The position numbers were made by a program, and so were the translations under genes. From assembly GCA_003952965.2 (NCBI GenBank), contig RXIC02000006.1:1-64000 (forward strand): 64,000 bases of DNA, in the 5' to 3' direction. This document shows positions 30,236 to 40,994 of the stretch, one piece after another. The notes below the pieces were generated by a model. It did no database searches. It saw only the letters and a list, made by a program, of their open reading frames with translations, and was not told the DNA's origin. Positions within the stretch are counted from its first letter, which is position 1, and each line of letters begins with the position of its first letter. The stretch is from Morella rubra. Taxonomy: Eukaryota > Streptophyta > Magnoliopsida > Fagales > Myricaceae.

Positions 30236-32812
30236 ATGGCTTCCCATAATTTGGTGGCTTTCCTAGCTATGGTTCTGGTACTGCTACACATGACTTCCCT
30301 AGCGTCAAGTGATACGTCTCCTCTTGATGATTTTCTTGGTACTTTATCCTTTTTCTGTAATTTTTACCTCAACTTCTCAGTGATTTACTCAACGGCCTTC
30401 TCTAACATGCGCATATACACGACATCGCGCATTGGTCTTAGCCGAAAGACCAGAAAAATACTCGAGAAACGCATATATTATTGCTTTTGTTTCTCTTCAG
30501 ACGTTGGTTCTTTACTTGTTTTAATTTATTTCTTTTTTGTGGGGGGTTTCAATTTCAGGAAAGGTGTGTGAAGAGGTGGAATGTGGAAGGGGAAATTGCA
30601 CAGTTGACATAAGTGCGCCACTGGGCTTCGTGTGTCAATGTGATTCTGGTTGGCAGCAAACCGGTAACAGCTCAGACGATGTCACTTTCCTTCCCTGCGT
30701 GATACCCAACTGTAAGCCATCTCTTCTCTTTACGCTTTTATCACTTTTATGATCAAATTGAATATTCTGGGTTTCTCTAGTTATGTACTATAACTGCGCC
30801 TTCCATGGCGCTAATATGTACGAGGAAAAATCTACCATAAGCAGGCCATAGGGTGTTGACTTTGAGATGCCATATACAACTAGCTAGTGTGGTTTTGAAG
30901 GTGGTTTGTGCGTTATGTAAATAGTATGCATACACCAGTTGGGGTTATATCCGTTGGATATGAGGTCAGCCCCATCAAACATGAAAAGGGTTTCGGAAAA
31001 GAGTTGGTTCACTGTTTGATTTTAAGCTGGTGAGGGAGAAAGCAGCAGTACTTAGTACTTCTTAACAGCTGAATTAATAAGTGATTGCAGTCACCTACAT
31101 GGTCGAAAAGATGAAGTGCTCAATTCTTCATTATTTTTCCTCTTTTTCTCTTCCCCTGCTAATCACCTGCAAATTCAGCTCTATAAGGGGATTAGTGGTC
31201 CAACATTTTGAACGGTTGAAAGTTGTTATATCTTTGATTTGGCTCAAAATTTGCCTTCGTTAATTATTTTCCACGATGTTGCAGGTACTCTTAATTATGG
31301 CTGCCAGCCGGCCCCTCCTCCAGTGCAAGAAAAGGAAATTCCTCGCAACCTCTCTTTCTTTGACCGTAAGCACCCATTAATCCAATCGTCATGACCCAGA
31401 TCATTAATGTTACTTTTATAGTTTCTAGATGATTTGACTAAATAACTTCCTTATTTATGTATTTCTTTATTCAAATTTTTTTTTTTGGGTTTCTAATCTA
31501 TTTATTTATTCATTCATTTGATTCTGCAGCCTGCTACTGGGTCTATTGCGGACAAGGGAAATGCACAAAGAACCACACATACACACACACTTGCCAATGC
31601 GATTCGGGTTACTTTAATCTCCTAAACATTTCAGCCTTCCCATGCTACAGTGAATGTAAGAACTCTGAACTCCTTTTTTTTTTAATAGAATATGGAATAG
31701 AAAAAGACCAACAAGCGGGCGCGGTAGGTAGACGAAGCTAACTGGAGATTGGTGTTTTGTATATTAAGGTACACTTGGATCTGACTGCTCAAGGCTTGGG
31801 ATTACAGTTGCCAAAACTACTACTTCGACTAATGGGTCTTCAAATGGCCAGGGTGAGTATCTTGATCATCACGCCAAAAGCATTTTTTAGTGACATGATT
31901 TCCTCTTCACATGACTGTGCTCTATGTCTAAGAGAGTATTTAATTTATTATGGTACCCATCGATTTCAACACTGTAGTTTCGAGATCCAGATCCAGAGCA
32001 GTGTCAGAGCTGATTATTCAAATAATAAATTAATTATTATTATAATAATAAGACTAGAAAATAATAATTTGTATAAAAAATTCCCGAGGTTAGGTAGGTC
32101 AAACCTGCTGCCTGAGCCGCCTCTTTTTCCTTTGCAAGATCAAAATATTTGCCTAAAACTCTGAAAGTCCTGATGGGTTTAAAAGACTTGTTCATGAAGG
32201 GACATATGACGTTATATGGAAGGTATATACTTAATTCATAAGCCTAGATTGATACGCAATTGACTTAAAAGGCATCTTATTTGTTGGTTTGTGTGTCCAA
32301 AACCTCCTAGTTTAATACTGCGAAGATAATATGGGCACTGTAACATAAAAATTCCCTCAATCTACATATATATATATATATAGATATAATATGGAAAAGG
32401 GTATAGCAAAATAAATAAGTTACAAAACCTTTCCGTCATCCCTATATATATATATATATTCTAAATAGATAATTATTCTTTTCACATTCTGTAGTGGAAC
32501 TGTTTCCTCTTTTCATATACATGCAATTTAGAAGGAGGTCCAAGGTTACGGTTTCGGGATTTGACCCTTTGACCAGCACCTCCTCAGAGGGAAAAATTGC
32601 AGTAGACAGCAGTAGTTGTTTTGGTTCTATACTTTCTGTACCCTGCCATGCGTATATGACTATGAACCAACAGTATTAAGGACTTGAAACCTAAGAGACG
32701 CATATCTGACGCTTCTTTATTTGTCTTTGGGTCTCCAGCTTCATCATTTGATCTGCCAGGGAAGATTCATTGGGTGGCTATATTCATGATAGCCTTGGGC
32801 ATGGTTCTGTAG
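30236..32812 (+). CDS. Small secreted EGF-like (neurogenic-notch-like) protein, six exons
   Basis: Exons 30236-30338, 30559-30711, 31285-31365, 31530-31655, 31769-31852 and 32739-32812 join with matching phases and GT-AG borders to a 206-residue protein (621 bases with stop). The N-terminus is a signal peptide (MASHNLVAFLAMVLVLLHM). Two cysteine-rich EGF-like units follow: VCEEVECGRGNCTV with CQCDSGWQ, and CYWVYCGQGKCT with CQCDSGYF. A Thr/Ser-rich linker precedes a hydrophobic C-terminal tail (HWVAIFMIALGMVL), suggesting a membrane or GPI anchor. Plants have a family of such proteins annotated as neurogenic locus notch-like or delta-like; their function is unknown and they are not true Notch receptors. 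Several Asn-x-Ser/Thr sites fit a secreted protein. The 3' flank of this gene is duplicated at 39,930-40,330. Confidence 0.85.
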
Positions 32813-32917
32813 AGGTTCCGAAATGTTGCGTGAAGAGTGCTACATGCATGGCTTGACATCTGATCAACTACGGCTTCTAGCTTAGCTTCTGATCTCGTAC
32901 GACTTTTGGCATACTTA

Positions 32918-33360
32918 TATACACACGTAGGCAGATTCATTGTGGCGCCTTGTTGATTTCATTATTGTCTCCTGGATTCTTATGTAAAAAGTTTGTATCT
33001 GTTAATTGAACACATGATGCAGTCATGGGTTGATTGCTGCATGTCTCTTTATAATTTACGAGTGTTGATTGTTGTGTTGTCTATATACAAATCCATACTC
33101 ATGAGCATGCGTTGGTACGTATTTATTTGTTTAAACGAAATTAAGCTCATTAGTACAGTACCAAAATAGACGGATCTTGAAAGCTGGGAAGAACGAGTTC
33201 CCAAGATATTCATTTCTGGGAGAAAATATAACATTTACTTTGCGGTAACATTCTCTGTTATAAATTCTATTAATATTCTTTCAGCGAAATAAAAAGCGTT
33301 CCCATATTTTGCAATAATTCTCTTGTTTCTTTCGGAATCCCGCGTGCATTATTAGAACGT
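32918..33360 (+). repeat. 3' flank of the EGF-like gene, duplicated copy 1
   Basis: This stretch beyond the EGF-like stop codon matches 39,930-40,330 in the same orientation, including CTCCTGGATTCTTATGTA and TTTGTTTAAACGAAATTAAG. The match implies a past tandem duplication of the locus. No second EGF-like coding region is visible before the other copy. Confidence 0.8.
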
Positions 33361-34365
33361 TTGAATTGAATACATGTCAACGACAGGGACGAAACTACCC
33401 AGAACCACGCCGCCCCGCCCCCCTCTTCAACCCCAAAACTTTTTGTTAATTTTTTTATACATGGTGAAATTTTCAAATTTTTGCAATTTTTTTTTATAAC
33501 AAGGACAAAATTGGCAGTAAATTTTTGTAACGGCCCCTCAAAATTTTTGAAAAAATAAACATGAAAGAATGAAAGAGTATAAGAGAGGGAATAACTACTT
33601 AATAAGTGGGCCCTTCAATTTTTTAAAGAAAAAAAATACTAAATAATTTATCTTTTTTAATTTTCTCTCTCCCTCCCTTTTTCTAAAGCTCTTCTTTTCC
33701 CATCTCTTTTCTAGATTGTTTCTTTCTCTCTCTCTCTCTTTTTTTTTTTCCTTAAAGTGCCTATTTTACCCTTTTTTTATGATCTCTTTTTTTTCTAAAA
33801 TTCATTTTTTCTTTCTCTCTCACTTCTACCTCTCAATAGTCTCTCTAGATTTTTCAAATTTTCTCTTAATGACCTCTTCTCTCTCTCTCTCTCTCTCTCC
33901 CACTATTTTATCTCATATACAAAAATAACAAAATTCATACTCAACTCTTGAAATACAACAAAAAAAGTCATCTTCAAAGTTAGAATTCTAAATGTTATTA
34001 CATTTAATTATTATTGTTTTTTTTTTTTTTGAAAACATACTCATTTCATTATTATTGTTTAATTAAAATATTATTGCTCTATTATTTGTGTGTACCTATG
34101 TTATTTTGATTATATTTTAACATTACTTTGTGCCTTTGTCAATATTCATGAGCCAATTATTCTGAAGATTTTAAATTTTGATTACATTCGGCCACATAAG
34201 GTTTAAATATTAATATAATAATTGATGACTTTTACTCGAATATCCAATTCAATTAGCATAATTGATGAAAATTTGGCTTTAACAATTAATTTAAAGTTTT
34301 ATAATTTTTTTTTCTTTTTTAAGTTTTAGAATATGTTATCACATTTAGACTATGCTTATTTTTAG
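33361..34365. other. Intergenic, CT-rich and AT-rich
   Basis: No gene. CT runs lie at 33,724-33,740 and 33,878-33,900 within a broader pyrimidine-rich stretch (33,660-33,905); the rest is AT-rich. A plus-strand frame at 33,716-33,928 is a product of the CT bias. Confidence 0.5.
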
Positions 34366-34374
34366 GCTTAATAT
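34366..34374. repeat. Target-site duplication of the MULE-like element, left
   Basis: TTATTTTTA precedes the left inverted repeat and is identical to 35,774-35,782. Nine bases is the usual Mutator-like duplication length; the AT-rich sequence makes chance agreement more likely than for a complex motif. Confidence 0.65.
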
Positions 34375-35773
34375 TCCTGTTGGTCCCTGGAGTTTAATCT
34401 TTTTTCAATTTGGTCTTCAGGGTTCAATTCGTTCCACACTAATCCCTGGACTCTTTCACATTTTGCATCCAGTTCATCCGTCAAGTCAGGCCTAGAGCTT
34501 TAACGGAGAATTCAAACGTTGCAGACGGAATCCACCTCAAGTGCGATGAAATAGCGACACGGGTCCCCTATTTTTTTCCATTTTCCACAAAACCACAAAA
34601 AAAGCCATGTCGTTAAAATTAAAAGTCACGTCTGTAAAATTAATGGGCAAAGTTGTAAATTTCTACTGCTGCCCATGAGACCCACGAAATAGAAAAATCC
34701 CCAAAACCTAACCTAATCCCCAAAATGAAATCCCAGCAAGATCCTAAAGCTTCACTTAACGCAGGGGTAGTCATTGCAGGACACATTGTACCGAGGAACA
34801 ATCTGTTTATCAAAATTTACACCCAGATACTCGTGAACATCAACCAAGCGACCAACATCGAATTTCATCCTATGCATCAAAAACTCGATCTTCTTCTCAA
34901 TGTCCTCTATCTCATCTCATATAGAATCAAAGCCTTGGCTCTTTCCATAACACCTTAAACGCTTCGCTACGAATCAACCCAAGTTTGCATAAGCAGTCAA
35001 CTCTTACTTTTACTTGAAACCCAACTATAAATGCTACTTCAATAAAAATATTCTCCTTGATCGGCTCCCGACATTTCAAAGTCTTCAGCAACTCCAAACA
35101 CTGCGAAAGTTCCCCCAATTCCATACTAAGAACTCTGGGTTCCCTAACAATCTCTTTCCTAACTAAATCCTCCCCAAACCCCATATCTCCGAACTCAAGA
35201 AGCAGAGGCTTTAACCTATCTTCGACCCCAAATCTCAATACACCAGGACACGAACAAAAGAACCGATCAATTGCATTCCTTGGAATCCCAATTTCCATCA
35301 AAAAGGCTAAACTCCTCAAGACCTTCACCCTGCTGGAAAATCCATCTGGGTCTAACTGGAACCTCCGTGAAAGTTCCAGCACATTCCTTATCATCACTGG
35401 GGAAGCACTCGAGAGCTCCGACATTGGAAACCCCTTTCCCATTTCTTGAGGAACTCGCGGGTCTCATGGGCAGCAGTAGAGATTTACAACTTTGCCCATC
35501 AATTTTACCGACGTGGCTTTTAATTTTAAAGACATGGCTTTTTTTGTGGTGCAGTGGAAAATGGAAAAAAATAGGGGACACGTGTCGCTATTTTATCGCA
35601 CTTGAGTGGACTCCATCTGCAGTTCGAATTCTCCATTAAACCTCTGGGCTGACTTGACAGATGAATTAGATGCAAAATGTGAAAGAACCCAAAGATTAGT
35701 GTAGAACGAATTGAACCCTAAGAATTAAATTGAGAAAATATTAAATTTTAGGGACCAACAGGAATATTAAGAT
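34375..35773. mobile_element. Mutator-like element carrying an mTERF fragment (Pack-MULE-like)
   Basis: Left end 34,375-~34,690 and right end ~35,460-35,773 are long inverted repeats (about 315 bases, roughly 85% alike by eye), sharing TTAATATTCCTGTTGGTCCC near the tips and AAAAAAGCCATGTC further in. A 9-base direct duplication flanks the whole 1.4-kb unit. The inside has no transposase; instead ~750 bases read on the minus strand as part of an mTERF protein. Long terminal inverted repeats, a 9-base duplication and a captured host gene fragment are the defining features of a Pack-MULE. Confidence 0.8.
34790..35442 (-). pseudogene. mTERF-domain protein fragment inside the MULE-like element
   Basis: On the minus strand 35442-34927 is open for 171 codons with mTERF-type helical repeats (for example SRVKVLRSLAFLMEIGIP, CPGVLRFGVEDRLKPLL and AFKVLWKEPRL). 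mTERF proteins are organelle-targeted nucleic-acid-binding proteins that regulate plastid or mitochondrial transcription and splicing. After a TGA near 34,922 the family similarity resumes in another frame (IEKKIEFLMHRMKFDVG and EYLGVNFDKQIVPRYNV, to about 34,790), so there is at least one frameshift. The N-terminal targeting region and the C-terminal tail are absent. This is a captured fragment, not a functional gene. Confidence 0.8.
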
Positions 35774-35782
35774 TTATTTTTA
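35774..35782. repeat. Target-site duplication of the MULE-like element, right
   Basis: TTATTTTTA, identical to the left copy at 34,366-34,374. Confidence 0.65.
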
Positions 35783-36520
35783 TTATAATGAAAATTTGAA
35801 AGCTCTAAAATTATTCAAAATACACGTAAGATAGCCTTAACACTCAATTAGAAAAAAAAAATTTCAACAAAAACTATGTTTGGTCTCCTTAAAAACAAAT
35901 CCCGACTTCGTCCGTGAATATATGAAAAATAATCAAAAAATAAAAAAGAAACTCGTACGGACAAACTCTGAATCGTGGAGTTAATACTGCATCGATCACA
36001 TGGTTTAATTATTTCCTCTTAATTAGCTAAAAAGATAGGGGGATCACTGACAATATATATTCTCCTTTTCGGAATTGATCATTCTCTAATGATATTCCAC
36101 CTCTCTTAAGCAATATGCTCAGTGACGGCATGGTTTGTTGCTATTTGTTTATTAGTTTTTTCATATAGATTAGGGTTAAAATTGCTATTTCAGTCTTCTT
36201 AGTGTTAAGGTGGAAGCATAAAAGGTCACCGGTTTTTAAAGTTTGATTATACAGTGAACACCTAAGTTATGAATTTTTATCACTATGGTCCTTCCGTTAG
36301 CAAGGCCCCCGTCCATCTAGCGAATGGAGATCCACGCCAGATTAACCAATAGCACGCAGACATGCACGCAGCACGTAAGTAGGCTGAGTTGGCATGACAG
36401 TCATGCCACTGTCTGCAATAGGTATCACGTCATAAAAAAAAAATTGTCACCAATCCCTTTAAAAAAAAACCCCATGGTTTGTGTAGCGCCATTTTTTTTT
36501 ATGGTGTGGCACCTATCGTA
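35783..36520. other. Intergenic, nothing recognised
   Basis: No gene. Around 36,170-36,320 the sequence has the flavour of one arm of an inverted-repeat element (phrases such as CCTAAGTTATGAATTTTTATC and GGTCCTTCCGTTAGCAAGG), but I find no second arm. Confidence 0.4.
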
Positions 36521-36528
36521 CACTGTAG

Positions 36529-37471
36529 CAGGAGCGGCTTGTAAGTTAATCGGGGACTTAGGCTAAACTCTAAAATAGGCCTTTTTATAATAATTTATAA
36601 AATAATATATTTTAAAAAATAAAATATTAATAAAAATTAGTTAAAATTATTCTTATAGCTTTTTGAAATACAAAATTATCTATCAGAGTGTTATATTCTA
36701 GATTTATTAATATATCATTTTCAATTGATAATATTACTAATTCATTTAATTTTTTTTGGGTTATACTCGATCTTAAGTAAAATTTTATTAATTTTAATGA
36801 TAATTAAAATAAATACAATGTAAAATAAAATTAAAGTAACAAGTTTAGAATAATAGCACTTACATAAGAGTTGAGAAGCATTAAAAAATGATAAGAATAA
36901 AAAAAAATGGTTGAGAGAGGATTTTTGGATATTTTCAGTACTTAATAGATATTGTCTCAAGTATGTTTAAATCCTTTTAAAGATAATTTTTAATTGTTAG
37001 TTAAGGTTTAAATAGCTAACAATATATAAGGTAAAAAATTTAAATAAATAAAGAGATTGCAGTTAATATCTTTAAATAAGAAGATTTTATGGGGTTGAAG
37101 AAAGACTTTGTAAATACCACAAAAAAAAGTGAAAAGTGAATGAATGCGCCTTCAATCAAGGAGATTTGATAGGCCTATTCAATTAATATGCTCTTTTAAG
37201 TTAAGTTTTTGAGGCCTTAATATTATATTTTCTTTAAATATATAGAAAATTTTAAATTGGGGCCTTTTAAATTTGAAAAAAATTTAATACTCCTTCAGTT
37301 AAGGAGATTTAATAGGCCTCTTTAGTTATATACACTCTTTAAGTTTAAGTTTTTTAGGCCTTAATATTAAATTTTTAAAAAATATATTATTAAAAAAATT
37401 TAAATTTGAGGCCTCTAAATTTAGAGGCCTTAGGCAACCGCCTATGCTGCCTATAACTAGAGCCGGCTTTG
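36529..37471. mobile_element. Non-autonomous hAT-like element, 943 bp
   Basis: The left end CAGGAGCGGCTTG and the reverse complement of the right end, CAAAGCCGGCTCTAG, form a short degenerate inverted repeat of the CAGAGCCGGC type common in plant hAT elements. The flanks CACTGTAG (36,521-36,528) and CACTATTG (37,472-37,479) agree at six of eight positions, as an aged 8-base duplication would. The interior is AT-rich with repeated GGCCT/AGGCC motifs and no transposase. A related fragment lies near 1105-1265. Confidence 0.65.
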
Positions 37472-37479
37472 CACTATTG

Positions 37480-38655
37480 CAGGAGTGTCACTGCAGCTCA
37501 GCCAAAATATCGTGTGCTTGCGTGCTTTTTTGGTGCCTTGGTAAATTGTAGTCCACTAAGTTCTATCTCTTTTTTTCTTAGCATGGACTTTGGAAATTCA
37601 ATGGAGCTATGATTTCTGTTCTTGCTTTTTGTTTTTTGCTATGGTGTGATTTTTTTTTTCATGTTTTGTAGCTTTTGGTTCCTGTCTGCTGGTGTTGGTT
37701 AATTTGTTTCGTGTGTCTGTGTGTTTGTAATTTATGTCTGATGCTTTCTTCAATATATACAAGCTCGTTTCAACCAAAAAACAAAATAGCAAGGCAATGA
37801 ATTAGGTTAAAGAAAAAGAAAGAAGTATCAGGATCCTTTATAATTGTCTGTCTAAATTACATAAAACAATTTAAAGAAAAATAGCTATAGGAAGCAAGCG
37901 TTTCATGCATATTACATGAATTTCAGATAGAATGAGAAGTACTCTATCATTTTGATAAAAAAAAAAAAAAAAAAATGTATATTACATGATGTAGGAGTCC
38001 CGTGTATGAAGCTCCGTACGTGTAGCATTAAACATTAGAGAATCTAGTTTTATCTCTCTTTGCGAATTATACCATATGTAAATCGAATAGAAAATTCCAA
38101 AAGATCTCAATCCAAAATAATAACGAGATGGATGTGAGTCAAAATACAAGACTAATGTTGCAAGGCACTCCTACATGGATATAATAAATTCTATCTTCAA
38201 AATTTTGCGGGTAGGGAGGATTGTTTTGGGGTCAAAATCGAATAGACTGAAATTCCAAGTGTCCTGGCTCCCAAGACTTTTCTAATAATCCCTGTGATCA
38301 ACTAGGTTTTGTTTTGTTTATTGTCATGATCATTACAGTAGGAGGATGCATAACAAAGTGGAACAACCAAAGTTCAAGACAACAACTATTTTGTAAGCTG
38401 CACTCTTTAGTGATCATGGACTACTTATGTACAATTAAGAACCAAAAAATAAACATTTTTTTGGGGTAAAAAAGAAAAGAAAAACATTTTACACTAATGT
38501 AAAATGGAAAAAAGAAGGAAGAAACTTCATACCAACCAAGAGATAGAGTACACATGATTGTAGAAGAGTGCTTACAGAGTAGGGACCGTCGTATATTGTT
38601 GGCTAAGTATCTTTCCCATCAGTTACCATTTGGAGAACGCCATCTTCATCTCTGT
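37480..38655. other. Intergenic, possible LINE 3' end
   Basis: No gene. From about 37,560 to 37,800 the sequence (GT/T-rich, ending in TTCAATATATACAAGCTC and an A-rich tail) resembles the 3' UTR of a plant LINE, but no coding part remains and no target-site duplication was found. An A run lies at 37,961-37,975. Confidence 0.35.
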
Positions 38656-38659
38656 GACT

Positions 38660-39946
38660 GTTCACCATGCTGCGTGATTAACTGAAATGAGATCATTTTG
38701 GGAAGCAACAGCCAACAGCAAGCCCTTACCATGAGTCAAACACTGATCATTACAATCCAGAATACTCATAATGGGCGATTGACAATAGACCTTTATTAAC
38801 AAACATTGATCACATACCTTTATCGAAAGATCCGTTAAGTTGGTGGAAAGACCACTAAAAAAAAATTGACTTTTAGTGACAAAAAATTTTGTCACTGAAA
38901 GTCCAAATTTTGTAACGAGGTTTGTTAGCATATCAGCGTCACAAAATGTATTTCGTGATGAAATTCAGATTTTTTCATGAAAAGTTTTTTGCGACAGAAA
39001 ATTTTCGTCACTAACTGTATTGATTGATTGGTAATTGCACCGATCAGTCAGTGAAACTGAAGTAATCGATAGGTTGGATCCGTGATCGGTCGAACTTTTA
39101 TTTTGAAATGATCGATCGGGAAATAAAACAATCGATTGCCACTTTGAGGATGATCGAACGGTAAATAATGACAATCTATCAAATATATATTACTGGTTGA
39201 TTGATACATATAACCGATCGAACGCTATGAAGAAGACGATTGATCGTTTCAGTACCATTGATTGGACGTGTTTGTCTAACTGATCGATCACTTGAGTTGG
39301 ACGATCGATCATTGTATCAAGAGCTTTAGTGATGAAATTTGTGACGAAAAATATTTTCGTCACAAAAGTCTATTTTTAGTTACGAAAATAGCATTTCATC
39401 ACTAAAAATATTTCATCACGATAATTTCGTCACTAAATGTCAAATTTCTAGTAGTGCAAAAAGGACACAATGCTTAAATGTTCTGATATTTTCAATTGTT
39501 GAAGAGATGCAAGGGTGCGTATATTGCCAGGCTGGACCTGCATTTTCTTGCAGTGGCTTATCCGAAACACTCAGTCTGAAGGGAGCAACCCTCCATGCGA
39601 GAAGGAATCAAAATTCGGGCAATTGGCAATAAAAATATGATACAGATGACTGAAAGGAAGGTCGTTTGGTAACTTCCCCCAATAACTTTGGACAATTAAT
39701 TTGGATGTAAAGGTCGCGTACGTTTGGAAATTCTTTACAAGGATACCAGTTCTCCCATTCTAGCATATATTCTCGAAAAGCAAACTCTCTGATAATCTGA
39801 TTTAGATTATTTGTTATTTTGAACATTGGTTGTATTAGGATCCTTGTATATAGGATCTCTATCCTTTGTAACCGTTGTCTATATAATATTTCAAATTCTT
39901 CACCTAAATAAAAAGGCAATACTTTTATATATATATATATATACAC
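38660..39946 (-). pseudogene. NBS-LRR-type leucine-rich-repeat relic, split by a CACTA element
   Basis: Reading the minus strand from 39,946, the sequence MLEWENWYPCKEFPNVRDLY with CPKLLGEV is characteristic of the LRR region of plant CC-NBS-LRR resistance proteins. Near 39,460-39,560 a further repeat appears (CKKMQVQPGNIRTLASLQ). After the inserted element at 38,853-39,456 it resumes with STNLTDLSIKVCDQ and runs to about 38,660. No NB-ARC domain or start is present, and frames are interrupted by stops and indels. It is a fragment of a disease-resistance-type gene that has lost its 5' part and been disrupted by a transposon; it is not functional. Confidence 0.75.
38853..39456. mobile_element. 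Short non-autonomous CACTA element
   Basis: The left end begins CACTAAAAAAAAATTGACTT and the right end is the reverse complement of CACTACTAGAAATTTGACAT. Both ends carry inverted copies of a TTTAGTGACGAAA-like subterminal motif. The interior contains many GATCGATCG/CGATCGAT-type motifs (39,030-39,320). A 3-base duplication is not preserved (GAC left, CAA right). With 604 bases and no transposase it depends on a CACTA (En/Spm) element elsewhere. It sits inside the LRR relic. Confidence 0.75.
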
Positions 39947-40330
39947 CTATGGGCAGATTCATTTTGGCTCATTGTTTGTTTCATTAGTCTCCTGGATTCT
40001 TATGTACAAAATTTGTATCACTTAACTAAACACAGTCGTGGAGGATGATTGCTGCACGTCTTCGCACTACATACAAAACAATAAATGTTACGAGTGCTGG
40101 TTGTTGTTTTGTCTATAAATCCCTACCGAGCATGCGTTGGGAATTTATTTGTTTAAACGAAATTAAGCTAATTACAGTACGAAAATCGACAGATCTTGAA
40201 AGGAAAAAAAGGGAATTCAAGAAATTCATTGCAGCTGGGAGAAAATATAAGGGTACCATTTTCTCATAGTTTGCAATTCTGTTCCATTATTTTTGTTTCT
40301 TTTGGAAACCGAGTGCATCAGATTCAAAAG
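39930..40330 (+). repeat. 3' flank of the EGF-like gene, duplicated copy 2
   Basis: Matches 32,918-33,360 in the same orientation with substitutions and indels. It borders the LRR relic on the right. The coding part of a second EGF-like gene is not seen to its left, so it was lost or replaced. Confidence 0.8.
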
Positions 40331-40990
40331 GAAGCCTACACCGGGAATGTTCCTTCTTTAAAAAATTGTAAGATTTTTAGAATTTTTTATGGAATTGTGA
40401 ATATTTATATAGATTGAAATTTTATAGGTTTTTGTGTAAAAATTATTGAAAAGTTTTAGAGATATTTAAGTTTTATTAAAGCTTATAAAAATGTGTAAAA
40501 ATAGATAATTTGATGTAATTTTTTAATAAAAAAAATTGGAGTTTGGTGAAAATATATGGAGAGAAAAGATTTGTTAGAATTTTTTAAAAAAATATATTAG
40601 AATTTGTGAAAAATTATTGAAATTTGTATTAAATGTATTAGGCTGAGTTTGGATCAGAGTGCAGATTTTGTTAAGATTGATAAAAAAGTTGTTGAAGTTT
40701 ATAAAAAATTATTAGAGATAGTAAAAAAAACGTTATAATTTGTAAAAAAATAATATTAATGTTTGTATAAATTTTTTTGATATTTTAAATGTTACTTTTA
40801 TAAATTTATTGTATCCATTGCGTGTTAGAATATTTTTACAAAAGTCACAGGCCCAGTATAATTTGTTTTAAAAAAAAAAAATTCGCAGCCAGTGGACGTT
40901 ATAGAAAGCTGTGGTTTAAGTTGCGTGAAATCCCCGCGCGTCAACAACCCCCCCCCCCGCGGGCCTTTTATTTGTCTTTGGACTAGTTGC
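40331..40990. other. AT-rich intergenic DNA upstream of IPK2
   Basis: No gene. Repeated phrases such as GAAATTTGT/AAAAATTATT resemble sequence near 53,340-53,440. A run of C (about 40,950-40,961) next to GCGGGCC lies at the right end, close to the probable IPK2 promoter. Confidence 0.45.
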
Positions 40991-40994
40991 TGAT

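Noticed and set aside
35057..35639. Plus-strand ORFs of 122-130 codons in the Pack-MULE-like element
   Set aside because: They are antisense to the mTERF-like sequence and run into the inverted repeat.
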